NCBI RefSeq assembly: GCF_018991925.1
Contig: NW_024756914.1
Location: forward strand, 5,637,329-5,701,328
From: Homarus americanus
Lineage: Eukaryota > Arthropoda > Malacostraca > Decapoda > Nephropidae
Length of the DNA: 64,000 nt
Direction of reading: 5' to 3'
The translations under genes and the position numbers were made by a program. The notes below the pieces were generated by a model, which ran no database searches, had not been told where the DNA came from, and worked only from the letters and a program-made list of their open reading frames with translations. Position 1 is the stretch's first letter, and every line of letters begins with the position of its first letter. Below are positions 53,816 to 64,000 of this stretch, piece after piece.

Positions 53816-53934
53816 GGAGGGGAAAGCAATGTACTGATGACATTAGTAGATATTAGTTCTCTGTTGATATAAAGATTTATATATATACTCGACAGATTTT
53901 TTTTTTAGATTGCCCCCGAGAGGGCTAGTTTATT

Positions 53935-54115
53935 GGGCACCCCCTTACATTCTGTGCAAGGTGAAGCGCAGAAGCGTTTACAGCGCCCATCTGGGAAGCA
54001 TGCGTAGTTCATGCTTGCATTTAAGACTCTTGCATTAAGGGCGTAAAGGCCTGAAGGGTCATTGGTTTTGTCAGCAAGTTACATAAAGTGACAGAATGAT
54101 GAGTGTGTGAGGGGA
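53935..54115. repeat. Interspersed repeat, copy 2
   Basis: Partner of 29075-29315 (see there). Confidence 0.7.
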
Positions 54116-54189
54116 ATTCCCGGTACAATTTATCTGTTTATGGCAAAGCGTGGCAGGTCCCTAATAATGTCAAGTGCCAGGCCATAGGC

Positions 54190-55135
54190 ATTGACAGACG
54201 GACATACCTTTTAGTGTGATTTTGATGGCGTGTACGTCGGTAGTGTCGGCTTCAAAACGGACGTCGAGAGGTTGGTAGGGGACACCTTCTTGGCATAGAT
54301 GTGTAGTCCACTAGTGACTAGCATGTCCCCATGGTGGCCAATTGATGTGGAGAACTGGAGTGGATGGGCCCCAGGTGCCGGCATGCTGGTGGAGGAGGGG
54401 GAGCCGGGGGTGGTGTCCTCGGGTCCATGAGCGCACAGTGGGTGGACGGGGGCAGCCGGGCACACCGGGACAGGCTTGGTAGGTGCCACGCCACCAGTGA
54501 TGCCAGGCGGCGGTGGAGTAGACCGTGAGCAAGAGGGGCACACAGGGGGGCTACCAGCTTGTGTCAAACCAGAAGAGGGGAGTGACTGGGTAGCAGCTGA
54601 AGGCAGGGGTAGTCTGTGTAGGTTGGAGATGGCGGTACAGAGTGTATCAAAGAGTCTTTCAATACGGTTGGTAAATTCGTGGAAGAGGGATATGATCTGT
54701 GTCGTGTCGCCGGATGGGGGTTGTGGGGGGGCACCGGTGGGAGCACAAGGCCTGACAGCGTCAGAGTAGAGACGGGGAGGAGGCCCAGTAGTAGGTGAGT
54801 TAGGAGACGGCCGGGACTGCTGTATTGCAGCCAGGTGAGGCCAGGCAGGGGCAGGTGTTGTTGAAGAAGGCGTTGCCAGAGGAGGGGACGCAGAAGGATG
54901 CGGCCCGGTAGGCTGGGGGGCAGGTTGAGGTTGACGAAGCCTTCGGGGAGGCTTTTCTCCTGGGACAGGCGGACGTTTGGAGCATTGCCGTGAGTCAGCA
55001 TTGTGCCAGCCACCACAATTACAACACCTGGGGTCAATAACTTAGCCCACACCACCCCCATTGAGGTGGTCTTTGATTTTCTGGGCACAGACGGAGGAGT
55101 GATGGTTACGTGAACAGAAACCACATCTCGATAGC
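54190..55135 (-). pseudogene. LINE ORF1 fragment with zinc knuckles
   Basis: On minus the reading begins RCGFCSRNHHSSVCAQKIKD, a C-x2-C-x3-H-x4-C knuckle, then CGGWHNADSRQC, a second one, then a Pro-rich linker and ends LPTYTPSKSH. This is the gag-like ORF1 layout of jockey-type LINEs. At least two frame changes. No ORF2 follows, so it is an isolated fragment. It could belong to the same family as the 16.6-18.2 kb fragment, but I cannot show that. Confidence 0.6.
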
Positions 55136-55660
55136 TTCAAACATAGGTTGGATGAATATATGAGCAATAGAACATAAGAACATAAGAAAATAAGGAGTCT
55201 GCAATAGGCCGGTTGGCCTGTGCATGGCAGCTCCTGTCGAGAGTTACTACCACTCTCTATCATCCATGAATCTATCTAGCCTCCTTTTGAAACTTTCCAG
55301 AGTTCCAGCACTTACTACAAAGTTGCTAAGCTTGTTCCACTCGTCCACCACCCTATTTGTGAACCAGTTTCTTCCTATCTCCCTCCTAAACCTAAACTTA
55401 TCCAACTTAAATCCGTTGCTCCGAGTCCTATCCTGCTGGGATATTATAAGAACTTTATCTATATCCCCTTTATTGATTCCTTTCACCCACTTGAATACTT
55501 CTATCATATCTCCCCGCACTCTTCCTCTTTCTAGGGAATGCAAGTTAAGTTTCTTTAACCTATCCTGATATGGAAGGTTTCTAAGGGGCTGGGTGTAAGC
55601 GGGACTGCCCAGTATGGGCCAATAGGCCTGCTGCAGTTTCCTCCTTTCTTATGTTCTAAC
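55135..55660 (+). mobile_element. CR1-like LINE family 1, 3' end split by family 2
   Basis: Left piece GATAGCTTCAAACATAGG (55130-55170) and right piece GCCCAGTATGGGCCAATAGG with TCTTATGTTC (55588-55660) are the two sides of the family 1 3' UTR, with the family 2 fragment between them. Confidence 0.78.
55171..55587 (-). mobile_element. CR1-like LINE family 2, 5'-truncated 3' fragment
   Basis: Minus reading RGDMIEVFKWVKGINKGD and WFTNRVVDEWNKLSNFV, with 3' end TTATTTTCTTATGTTCTTAT. Same family as 12355-12960. Inserted antisense into family 1. Confidence 0.82.
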
Positions 55661-55789
55661 GAGGTACATACTGTCCAGGGGAGTCTGGTGGCAGCGACCT
55701 TAAAATTAAGAATATAGTTAAGTTATTCCCCTAGAATTAGTGACCCCAGAATCTGGCAGTATAGTGTCAATACTTTCGAGTTAACCCGA

Positions 55790-55915
55790 CTGCAATCCGA
55801 GGCAGACAAGCGCCAACGCCTGAAAGATGCAGCCCTCCACATGTGCAACGAATGTAGAGGACCCTGCCGGTCCCGTATCAGCCTCTTTAGTCACCTCAGA
55901 ACTCACCATTGAAGT
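55790..55915 (+). pseudogene. LINE C-terminal zinc-finger remnant
   Basis: Reads ADKRQRLKDAALHMCNECRG, then PCRSRISLFSHLRTHH and stop. The C-x2-C ... H-x3-H tail with SRISLFSHLRTH is typical of the last residues of RTE/CFDP2-type LINE polyproteins. Only this C-terminus remains. Confidence 0.55.
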
Positions 55916-55919
55916 TGAC

Positions 55920-57100
55920 ATCCCTAAGAACTCATATAATTGTGTTAAGCTGGATGATCGTCATTCTCGATTCTGAGATACAGCAAAGTAGTAGGGGTAT
56001 AAGAGGAGCACTTAAGTGTATTAATTAACCCAGGAGGCAGCCAATAAGAAAACAAAATAATATAAGAAAATAAGTTTGTATTGTTTATGCGAAGTTTTAA
56101 CAAAACGAATGAATAACGAGACTTGAAAACATAGCTGATAATGTTTTTAGTAATGTTGTAGAAAGTAGATTATAACTGTTTGTTTTTTGTATATGTTGTT
56201 TGTAAATAGAAGAGTATTGTGATCCTGTTAAAAATTATAACAATAAAAATCTCAACTTGTTAAAGAACGAATTCGTGAAATAAAACGAATTCTGAATATA
56301 GAGGTAATCACATTCTCCCAACCATAGAAGATTTAAGTGATGTTATGCAAAATAAATGACATGAAAGAGTTAAGAAATGCATCATTATATAATTCAGTAA
56401 AGTTGGTACGATTGCTTCTTGCCATGTGACCGTCTATTAAACTTTAAAAAAAATCTACCTTATCGACCGAGTTGTCCTTATGTAGATTATAAGAAGAAGG
56501 CTCAATTATAATTCAAATGAAGAATCTACCTTATATTTGATTATATGGAGTCATTGATATCAGTAATAAACAGAGGAAGATTGTGAGTATTGGCAGTTGG
56601 TCGCCATTTTACGGAGGCTGGCTATCCTGATCTCTTTGTATCGACCGGATTAACATGTAAGTACACACCAATATTCCCCTATCACCTAAACTACTGCAAT
56701 AGATGACCTTTCCTCTATGAATTTTGAAGTGTTTCCATTATTCTACCAAGAAACTCTATCAATCATGCTGTTCGAATGTGTCAAAGTTGGAGGAAAATTG
56801 AATGGTGTTTTATTTCCTCCGACTTCGCCCTGTGGTCTCGCCTGACGCCGCCACAACCACCCACCCAAAAACAACCATTATTCACCTATTAACACCTTAA
56901 TTAAACCTTTATCACGCTTGGGAACACATCAAAATCCATTTAAATGAGAAGTAATGGATGATCTCAGTATCATAGGGGGCAGTGTGGTCGATGTCAAGTG
57001 AGTTTTGTGTTAAAATAGAGGTGGAGTTTATTCTGTTCATAATGGCTATTGCACGCCAGCTTCGGACGCCATCATGTGTTTCAGACGCATAAATAACTTG
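55920..57100. other. Intergenic segment without supported genes
   Basis: AT-rich, with no ORF, terminus or tandem repeat recognised. Confidence 0.4.
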
Positions 57101-57107
57101 TACTATA

Positions 57108-57182
57108 CTTGCTTTACCCGAAACTGACCAAAATGATACTTAGTGTGTTGCTTTACCCGAAACTGACCAAAATGATACTCAA
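57108..57182. repeat. Two-copy tandem repeat
   Basis: GCTTTACCCGAAACTGACCA followed by AAATGATACT occurs twice, about 40 bp apart. Confidence 0.85.
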
Positions 57183-57943
57183 TGTTGTACACCACACAGC
57201 TCCACTTAACTCCTAACTGATGATATATGATTCTTGGGAACCGAATATTGTTTGATTTTTAATAACATATGATTGTAATATCAGTAATTTGTATTCAGTT
57301 ATAATGTATAATATATAAATAATAGGTATAGAGTGAATTTCATAGAATGTTATATTGTAGAAGTGATGCGAGTACTGTAAAGCTTGTCACAGGCAACCAG
57401 GTTTACTTTATTGACTAATATTCAAGGCTAAGTGAAGAACTGTAAATAACCACCTGATTGTCGTTGTTGTCTATCCTTGGTCGCATTGATAGATAATTAT
57501 TTACAGTATTCAGTAATATCGTCATGCAAGTTTACGATAGGTTCAGCTTGTGTAAAAGACAATGCAGGCTGGTGCAAAGTGCAGGTATACAAAATCCAGT
57601 TTATTTAGACAGAAGGTACAGTATACAAGCAGTGGTAAACAGTAAGGTACTTCAAACAAGGATAGTCAAACATTTTTTTTTCTGGGTAAAGTACAGTATG
57701 TTGTATACTGGTACCAACACTTGGTGTATTGTATTGGGTTCCATGACCAAACTCCAACGGGGTTGTCATTTGTTAACACTAACCTAACCTAAACAAAGGT
57801 GTTTTATTTTATATAAGACTGGGGTTTTGTCCATTGGGGTTTTATTCGGTCACCATTGCATTGTATACTAGCAATGTCAAGATACATTGTTGATACACCA
57901 GCACTGGCTTGGTACATTATATACAAGCACAGCCTTTGTACGG

Positions 57944-58447
57944 GGGTCCGACTAATTACCCAAATGTAGCCGCAATGAAGTCAAATAATGGTCCTACATG
58001 AATAAATCGGACTGCCAATCACTTCTCGACTGGTATTTGGTGTCACGAAGTCAAAAAAAATTGGTAAACTTAATTTAATCTGAGTTAATAGATCGAGTGC
58101 ATGTACCTAACCTTACCTAACCTAACACAACTCAGATTAAATTAAGTTTACCAATTTTTTGTGACTTTATGACACCAAATAATAATCGAGAAGTGATTCA
58201 CAGCCCGATTTACGCTTGTAGGACCATCATTTGACTTCATTGCGGCTACATTTGGGTAATTACTCGCTCCCTCGGTACATGCACGCGATCTTTTAACTCA
58301 GATTAGAGTAAGTTTTCCAATTTTTTTTTACTTTGTGACACCAAATACTAGTCGAGAAGTGATTGGCAGTTTGATTTATTCATGTAGGACCATTATTTGA
58401 CTTAATTGCGACTACATTTGGCTACATTTGGGTAATTAGTCGGACCG
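57944..58447. mobile_element. Foldback DNA element with three arms and 9-bp target duplication
   Basis: Flanked by TTTGTACGG at 57935-57943 and 58448-58456. Outer ends are GGTCCGACTAATTACCCAAA and its reverse complement. The left arm (to about 58103) pairs with 58125-58270; a further copy of the right arm occupies 58275-58447. The arms contain AATCACTTCTCGACT and TTGGTGTCA. A 9-bp duplication and long inverted repeats fit a Mutator-like (MULE) MITE. No transposase. Confidence 0.85.
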
Positions 58448-58544
58448 TTTGTACGGTGCTATGTATTATAGTGTGCGGTCTACAAGGATATCTTTAGTCT
58501 AACCAAACCTAACCTAAATATCTGTACTTTGTGAACACTTAACT

Positions 58545-58727
58545 ATGGCTTTAAATCAGACAAATTTAGATTTTGGAGTGAGATAAGAAAACACTGGTTT
58601 GGAAATCGAGTAGTGGATGAGTGGAAAAGTTACCAAACATCATCATTAACTCAAACACTCAGGGATTACTGTAGGCTGGGCAGATATAAGAACGATATGG
58701 GTTAGGTGTAAGTGTGGCTGCCTAGTA
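58545..58727 (+). mobile_element. CR1-like LINE family 1, 3' UTR fragment
   Basis: Matches the end of copy A: TGGTTTGGAAATCGAGTAGT and GATGAGTGGAA, then GGGTTAGGTGTAAGTGTGGC. It ends tail-to-tail with the next fragment. Confidence 0.75.
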
Positions 58728-59375
58728 CCATACATAAGAACACAAGAGTGGAGAAAACTGCAGCGGGCCTATTGGCCTATACTGGGCAGTCTCATTTACA
58801 CCCAACCCCTATCGCTCATATATCCATCCAACCTATGTTTGAAGTTATCCAGCATATTCGAGTTAATGATGATGTTAGGTAATTTGTTCCACTCTTCCAC
58901 TATATTACCAAACCAACGTTTACCTATTTCGTGCCTAAATCAAAATTTGTCGAATTTAAAACCATTGTTATGAGTTCGCTCCTGGTTCGATAGTTTGAGT
59001 ACCTTTGTTATATCACCTTTGTTTAGCCCTGACTTCCAGTTATACAACCTTGATCATATCGCCCCTCACTCTACGTCTCTCGAGGGAGAGCATATTAAGA
59101 TGCTTTAACCTGTCTCTGTACTCAAGGTTCCTAATGCCCGGGATTAGTCTTGTCATTCTCCTGTGAATTATTTCTAGGGATTCTATATCCATTCTGTAGT
59201 ACGGTGACCAGAACTGAACTGCGCAATCCAAGTGAGGTCCCACAAGTGCAAGATATAGTTTTAGGATAATCTCGTTAGTCTTGTAGTTAACACTAGCTTT
59301 TGTATGAACCCAAGTACTTTGTTAGCCTTGCTTTGAGCAAATACATTTTGTTGACTTGATTTAAGATTCCTACTT
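58728..59375 (-). mobile_element. CR1-like LINE family 1, 3' fragment
   Basis: Minus reading HLDCAVQFWSPYYRMDIESL, RRMTRLIPGIRNLEYRDRLK; 3' end TCTTGTGTTCTTATGTAT near 58735. 5'-truncated near 59375. Confidence 0.82.
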
Positions 59376-59399
59376 ATTTACCAATTACACTTTCCAAAA

Positions 59400-59760
59400 T
59401 AGAAGATCTCCCACTAATCACATTTCAGGATGCAATCATTTTGCTAAGTTCTAAAATAGATATGCAAGGCCACACCATCTCCTCTAAAATGTTGTGGAAG
59501 CCACACTTCCACGACATTGCTAAAGCTGCCTCCCGAAAGCTGGGAATGCTGTACAGATGCCATAGCTATTTCACTCCTGAGCAGTTTCTTCAAGTTTATA
59601 AGGGATTCATTTGTCCATACTTGGAGTACTGCTCTCATATCTGGGGTGGCTACTCGGTATTCTTCTGTCCATCTGTTAGATAGGGTGGAATCAAAGGCAT
59701 TTTGTGTTATTAACTCTCCTCCCTTTCTGGTGGGGGGCTTCCAATAGTTAAATTCCTATG
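59400..59760 (+). pseudogene. Jockey-type LINE reverse transcriptase C-terminal fragment
   Basis: KPHFHDIAKAASRKLGMLYR, then CHSYFTPEQFLQVYKGFICP and YLEYCSHIWGG, then after a frame change LLDRVESKAFCVINSPPF. This block (A-s-KKLG, LYKG-RP-EYCSH-WGG, LDRVESKAI) is typical of jockey/RTE-type reverse transcriptase ends. Confidence 0.7.
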
Positions 59761-60545
59761 ATTCCCGGATGACTGAAAATAAAATAATAGCTACCTTATT
59801 GTCATATTTCCTGTTCATAATCTGATACACCTCTGTCATATCTACTGTAAGGCAGTGATATACCAGTGTCGGTAGATCTAATTTCTTCAGCCTGTATGGA
59901 TGCTCTCAATAGTGACCACATCTTTCTTCTTATGTGGGGACCTTACTGTACTGACTGTCGCTGATCAGGTGAGGCCTAACCATTGCCTTGCACAGCCATC
60001 TGAAATTTGTTCTTTTTCTCAAACATGTTCAAAACTAACATTCATCTGTAATCACCCCAAAGTCCATTTCCTGGTGAACTATCTCTAGTGAAATTACTGT
60101 ATCTGTATGGGGTTGTCTTGCACTTCCCTGGGTGTTATCTTAGCCAGTTGTCCAACCACTTACAGAATGATGAGCATCCAGATCTGCCTGTAGCACTTCA
60201 TGGTCACCATGGTTAGGGATTTATGTGAAGATCTTAGTATCATAAGTGAAAAAGTATGTGCTAGATGAGACACATACCAGCAGATCGTTAAACAACACAA
60301 ATGGTACTGGACCACAAAATGCTTCTTACGGGATACCTCTGAGGAATTCTACCCAACCCAAAAAAGTTCCGTTCACAGCCACTCATTACCTCCTCTTTGT
60401 CATGTTGTCTCTCGATGATGCCATAACTATTAAATTTGTGTAGTATCCTCTGATGGAGGACTGTGCCAAAAGGTTTTTGAAAATCCATGTACTTTACAGA
60501 AAAGAGTACCAGATATACCACATCCACACAGCCATCTTCATCCAG
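59761..60545 (-). pseudogene. Old CR1/L2-like reverse transcriptase remnant
   Basis: Minus reading YMDFQKPFGTVLHQRILHKF NSYGI resembles the palm start DFQKAFDTVPHQRLLHKL; further traces run to 59770. Very decayed. Confidence 0.5.
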
Positions 60546-61840
60546 GGTCTCTGTCTACTCATCTAGTACAGTACTATACTCTTGAGTAGCTGCAACATTT
60601 TAGTTACCTGTATATCATAAACAAATTGTTTACTGTAAATGAAAACACTCAATATTTGGTGCTACTATAGCTTGTGTTTTACAACATATTTAAATGTTTA
60701 GTTTCTAAATTTTCCTAGTGATTTAGTATTTTAGTATTTTTAGGTAAGTTGAGGTTAAGTTAGGGTAGGGTAGACGAAAGACATCATTGTAAATTGTACT
60801 GTATTGCCATAGGAGCCCCAAGTTTCCTTTCTCTCCTAGTCTACAGTACTGTACTGTATTTATATCAGTGCTGTTCTCCATATAATTTACACTACGTACA
60901 TGTATTCTCTTGCCGAATTCAACTGATATGTATACTGTACGTATATGTGATATGCTAATATAATCTATATAAAATTGAAATGGTTGCTTGTTCTGTTTGA
61001 AGTTGAATTAGTGAAAGTTAAATAAATATAGGTATTCCTGAAGACAAACCCAACCCTAAATAAGAAAGAGGAAGAATATCCTGTGCTGGATGTGAAAGAA
61101 GATAGAACAAGCTGTACACAGATAATAACCATTAAGTGAATAAAGTACTTGGGTGATAATCATTCTACTTTGCCAAGTAGTTTTTTATAAGTTTTTCATG
61201 CAGTATTATAAATTACCAGAGTTAAAGGTTAAAACATATTGTACTGTACTTGTGAAAATGATAAGTCATCTGGATATTTGACTGAGATACTTGTCATTTT
61301 TATTTGTCTAAAGTTTGAGTGAGATTTAAATGTGTTAGTATTAGCTATAGTACAGTACAGTATTTAATGTGTACTGTATGATAAAAATCTTTAATTGTTT
61401 TAAGGTTCTCACTCCAGACACCTGACCCTCACTTCATGCTATTGTTATGTTCTGCAAAAATCTCAAGTCACTAAAAAATGGAGACGTGTTCCAAAACCAT
61501 AGCTGGAGCTCCCCCAACTTTAATTTTGGCATTTTTTTATGAAAAAGATACAGTACACTAAAAGACAACAGTAATGTTATAAAAGTTGTGGAAAAGGCAT
61601 TACAATACTCTAATGTGTCTTAGAAATAAAGAAAATATTATATAAATCTATAAAAAAGAAAAATGGCAACATGCCATCTCACAGGTCACCTCATCCCCAG
61701 ATTTTTTGTAGAATTAGGGTCCTCGCATCATTGCATATAACAAGTGTGCATAAATCAAAGGTCAGGTGTACTGTAATCAGTTTGATAGAAATAGTGCAAC
61801 TGTATACAGTCCTGTACTTATATAACTTTTTTTGCTCTAG
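60546..61840. other. Segment upstream of the ZAD exon
   Basis: AT-rich, with several CAGTACTGTACTG runs (60843, 61350). No ORF supported. A strong tract ACTTTTTTTGCTCTAG ends at 61840. Confidence 0.45.
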
Positions 61841-62743
61841 GTTCACTTCAAGATATACTGTACTGTAGTGGTTTAAAAAATGGATTTTGAAGATCAACGG
61901 AGAATGTTTGCCATGAATATGGGTGGCCATCCCATGGCAAATCATCATGCTACCAACCAACAAGCAGTGCAACAAGCAGCAGCCCAGCAGGCAGTTCAGC
62001 AAGTGGCACAGCAGGTAGCACAACCGCCACCTCCTCATACCAGAATATTAATGCCAGAGGCAAGTTTGCCCATGGTGGTTGGCACTCGTCCAGGGCCCAT
62101 GGATACAACTATGGCTACAATAACCACACAGATGGCTGGTACTCAGCAAATTACTATGCATCATACTGTGCATCAACAGCAGCTTGCTCACCATCAACAG
62201 CAGCAACAAGCAGCCCAGCAACAAGTTGCACAGCAGCAGATAGCTCAGCAGCAACAACATATAGAGGTGGCTGTAGGCATTACAGACACTAGTGGAGAAC
62301 CTGGTTCTTCATTAGTAGGAGTTTTGGAAGAAGGAACAGAAGTTAAAAGAGTGGAACAACAAGATCCTTTAGCTATTGACGTAGGTGGAGGTGGTGGTGA
62401 AATGGCAGCAGCAGGACATAGTAACATGGAGCAGTCGCGCTGGTGTCTGGTGTGTGATAAGGGTCTTCCTACTCAAGATACTTCCCAAGAATTTGTTGAT
62501 CTTTATAAAGCCACCATGACGGTGAGCCAGAGAAAGTTATCAGCAATGTTGGGTCGTTTGGTGGGGTTGACTCTTTACAAGGCTCACAGCGATGTTTTGT
62601 GTCGACGCTGCTATGGACTTGTGGATCAGGTCGATGGACTTGAAATTGAATTAGCAGATACTAAAATGGAATTAGTACAACAATATGAGGCGACTATTGC
62701 GCATCGACAGCCACACGCCAAAAAAGAAATCGAAAGACCTACG
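61841..62743 (+). CDS. ZAD-type zinc-finger protein, first coding exon
   Basis: Acceptor TTTTTTTGCTCTAG at 61840, 39 bases of 5' UTR, ATG at 61880, and donor ACG|GTAAGT at 62743/62744; 288 codons, phase 0. The start MDFEDQRRMFAMNMGG is followed by Gln/His/Ala-rich stretches (residues about 30-130). A ZAD fold comes next: C189-x2-C192 (WCLVCDKG) and C241-x2-C244 (LCRRCYGLVDQVDGLE), the four zinc ligands of this arthropod dimerisation domain. ZAD proteins normally carry C2H2 fingers after the ZAD; none are visible here, so they should be in exons beyond the window. Likely nuclear DNA-binding factor; I do not recognise the orthologue. Confidence 0.85.
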
Positions 62744-63276
62744 GTAAGTTTTAACATCATTTTTTTTTTCATTTTCTTTTTTAATTAATTTTTATTCTTT
62801 TCAGAAATTTGTTTAGAAATGTTTCACCTCTATTTCTGAATACAATACAGGAGACCTTAGTTATTATTCCAGGATGCTTCCTTAGAATAGTCATGCAATC
62901 AGAAAATCTCCATATGAAGATAATTTTACTTAGGGGCAGGCAGATCCTGGGGGTCAGGACCCCCCCTTTCATCAGATAATTCCAATACTTTTTCTTTAAT
63001 GCAGTATTGTATTCAGACATTTTTGTAATGTATAGTAAAAAGTAATTGCTATTGACCTCAGGATATCTCCTAATATCAAGTGCACATGGCTTCAAAATGC
63101 CCATGATATTGGTCGGATTTCAAAAAAATTTCTGGGTGGGCCTTACAGCACTCCCCTAAAAAAACCCAGCGGGGTGAGTGAGTTCGTTGTACTTGCCGTG
63201 TTCCCTCACCCACAACTTCATGGAACCATCCCCCCCTTATTTTTTATATTCCTGGATCCAACCCTGTTACCCCATT
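62744..63276. other. Start of the intron behind the ZAD exon
   Basis: GTAAGT donor, then T-rich sequence. No repeat or ORF supported until the LINE at 63277. Confidence 0.5.
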
Positions 63277-64000
63277 TACTTTTATTCTCTTCGCCACTGA
63301 TCGGCTCGTTAGCCGCTTGGGCAATTGGTCATGTCTCTGTTACGCACTGTTGGCAAGTACTGGGCATGCACCTGCTCCTGAATGTACCTGAAACTGCTCC
63401 AGTGTTGGTCAAGAGCTCACACTCGGTTCCGTCACAACACTTTCTGGTAGATTGTTCCAATAGTTCTCAACTCTCACTCCAAAAAAGTTTGCCAATCACA
63501 GTTTTCTGGACTTGCGGCTTCTTCAATCTTGAGCTGTAACCCCTTGTGGGGCGAGCGTCCACCAGCTCCAAGTAAGGACACTCGACTGAGTAGTGCTCCT
63601 TGAGATGCTTATACACCTCAGTTAGGTCACCCCTTGCCTGTCCGTAGTATAAGCTAAGCAAGTTTAGGTGCTCCAATCTCTCAGGGTAGCTGAGGTGCCG
63701 AAGTGCAGGCACCAGTCTGGTGGCCCTCCTTTGAATATTTTCAACCAACTGACAGTCCCTAGCATATCTTGGGGACCAGACGGGGTGACAGTAATCCAGA
63801 TGGAGAAGCACTTCACTCTTGAAGATCGTTACGAGAGACGGACCGTCTAGATATCTGAACGACCTTCTTATAAGACCCAATAATTTATTTACCTGATTTA
63901 CCTTCTTCTCGCAATGGCTCGAGAACTTCAGCTCATTGTCAACATACACACCTAGGTCCTTCTCACATTCAGTCTCAAATAGTGCAGTTTCTTCATCCCG
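63277..64000 (-). mobile_element. CR1-like LINE family 3, copy running off the right edge
   Basis: Minus reading VDNELKFSSHCEKKVNQVNK, LGLIRRSFRYLDGPSLVTIF, RRATRLVPALRHLSYPERL; 3' end CTCTTCGCCACTGATCGGCT on plus with an ACTTTTA tail. Open for 160 codons. Located in the intron of the ZAD gene, antisense to it. Confidence 0.88.

Overview
The window is eukaryotic genomic DNA from an arthropod, most likely a decapod crustacean. The reasons are degenerate (TTAGG)n-type blocks, one zinc-finger-associated domain (ZAD) exon of the insect/crustacean type, spliced genes in a repeat-rich AT-biased background, and a mixture of CR1-like, RTE-like, Penelope-like, hAT and LTR elements. There is no bacterial-style operon, rRNA or CRISPR array. 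I ran no database search; family names rest on motifs I can read.

Left half (1 to about 36 kb): one long minus-strand gene organises this part. Its main coding exon (20836-23393) encodes an N-terminal HEPN-like domain with an Rx4H motif followed by a complete NACHT ATPase. Reading further along the minus strand I find seven more exons with canonical splice sites and mutually compatible phases. Three are LRR-like exons (19215-19363, 16414-16564, 15541-15702), one is 42 bp (14378-14419), and three are 30-bp phase 2-2 micro-exons (5157-5186, 4990-5019, 1334-1363), the last two identical. A probable non-coding first exon ends at 35636. The gene continues past the left edge. This is an NLR-like (STAND) immune receptor candidate whose tail has grown by tandem duplication of tiny exons. 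Several of its introns carry minisatellites directly behind the 5' splice site.

The introns are filled by nested mobile DNA. A Penelope-like element is split by a CR1 copy. A CR1 element with an esterase-endonuclease fusion ORF is split by another CR1 copy, which itself carries a 98-bp pogo-like MITE. LINE fragments occur at 16.6-18.2, 19.8-20.7 and 30.8-33.6 kb, and a tRNA-derived SINE with a 9-bp target duplication sits at 27.2 kb.

Right half: a 77-bp minisatellite (36.5-38.4 kb) lies just upstream of the receptor's probable promoter. A largely intact minus-strand ORF at 41.3-42.8 kb belongs to an uncharacterised arthropod protein family. A foldback element carries a hAT-type MITE in its apex (43.3-44.3 kb), and a decayed hAT element with an 8-bp duplication follows (44.5-45.4 kb). 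From 46.0 to 51.6 kb lies a near full-length CR1-like LINE whose ORF1 is interrupted by a miniature LTR retrotransposon (TRIM). A second copy follows at 52.3-53.8 kb, then a zinc-knuckle ORF1 fragment. A three-armed foldback with a 9-bp duplication lies at 57.9-58.4 kb. A ZAD zinc-finger gene begins at 61.8 kb on the plus strand, with a third copy of the large CR1 family in its first visible intron, running off the right edge.
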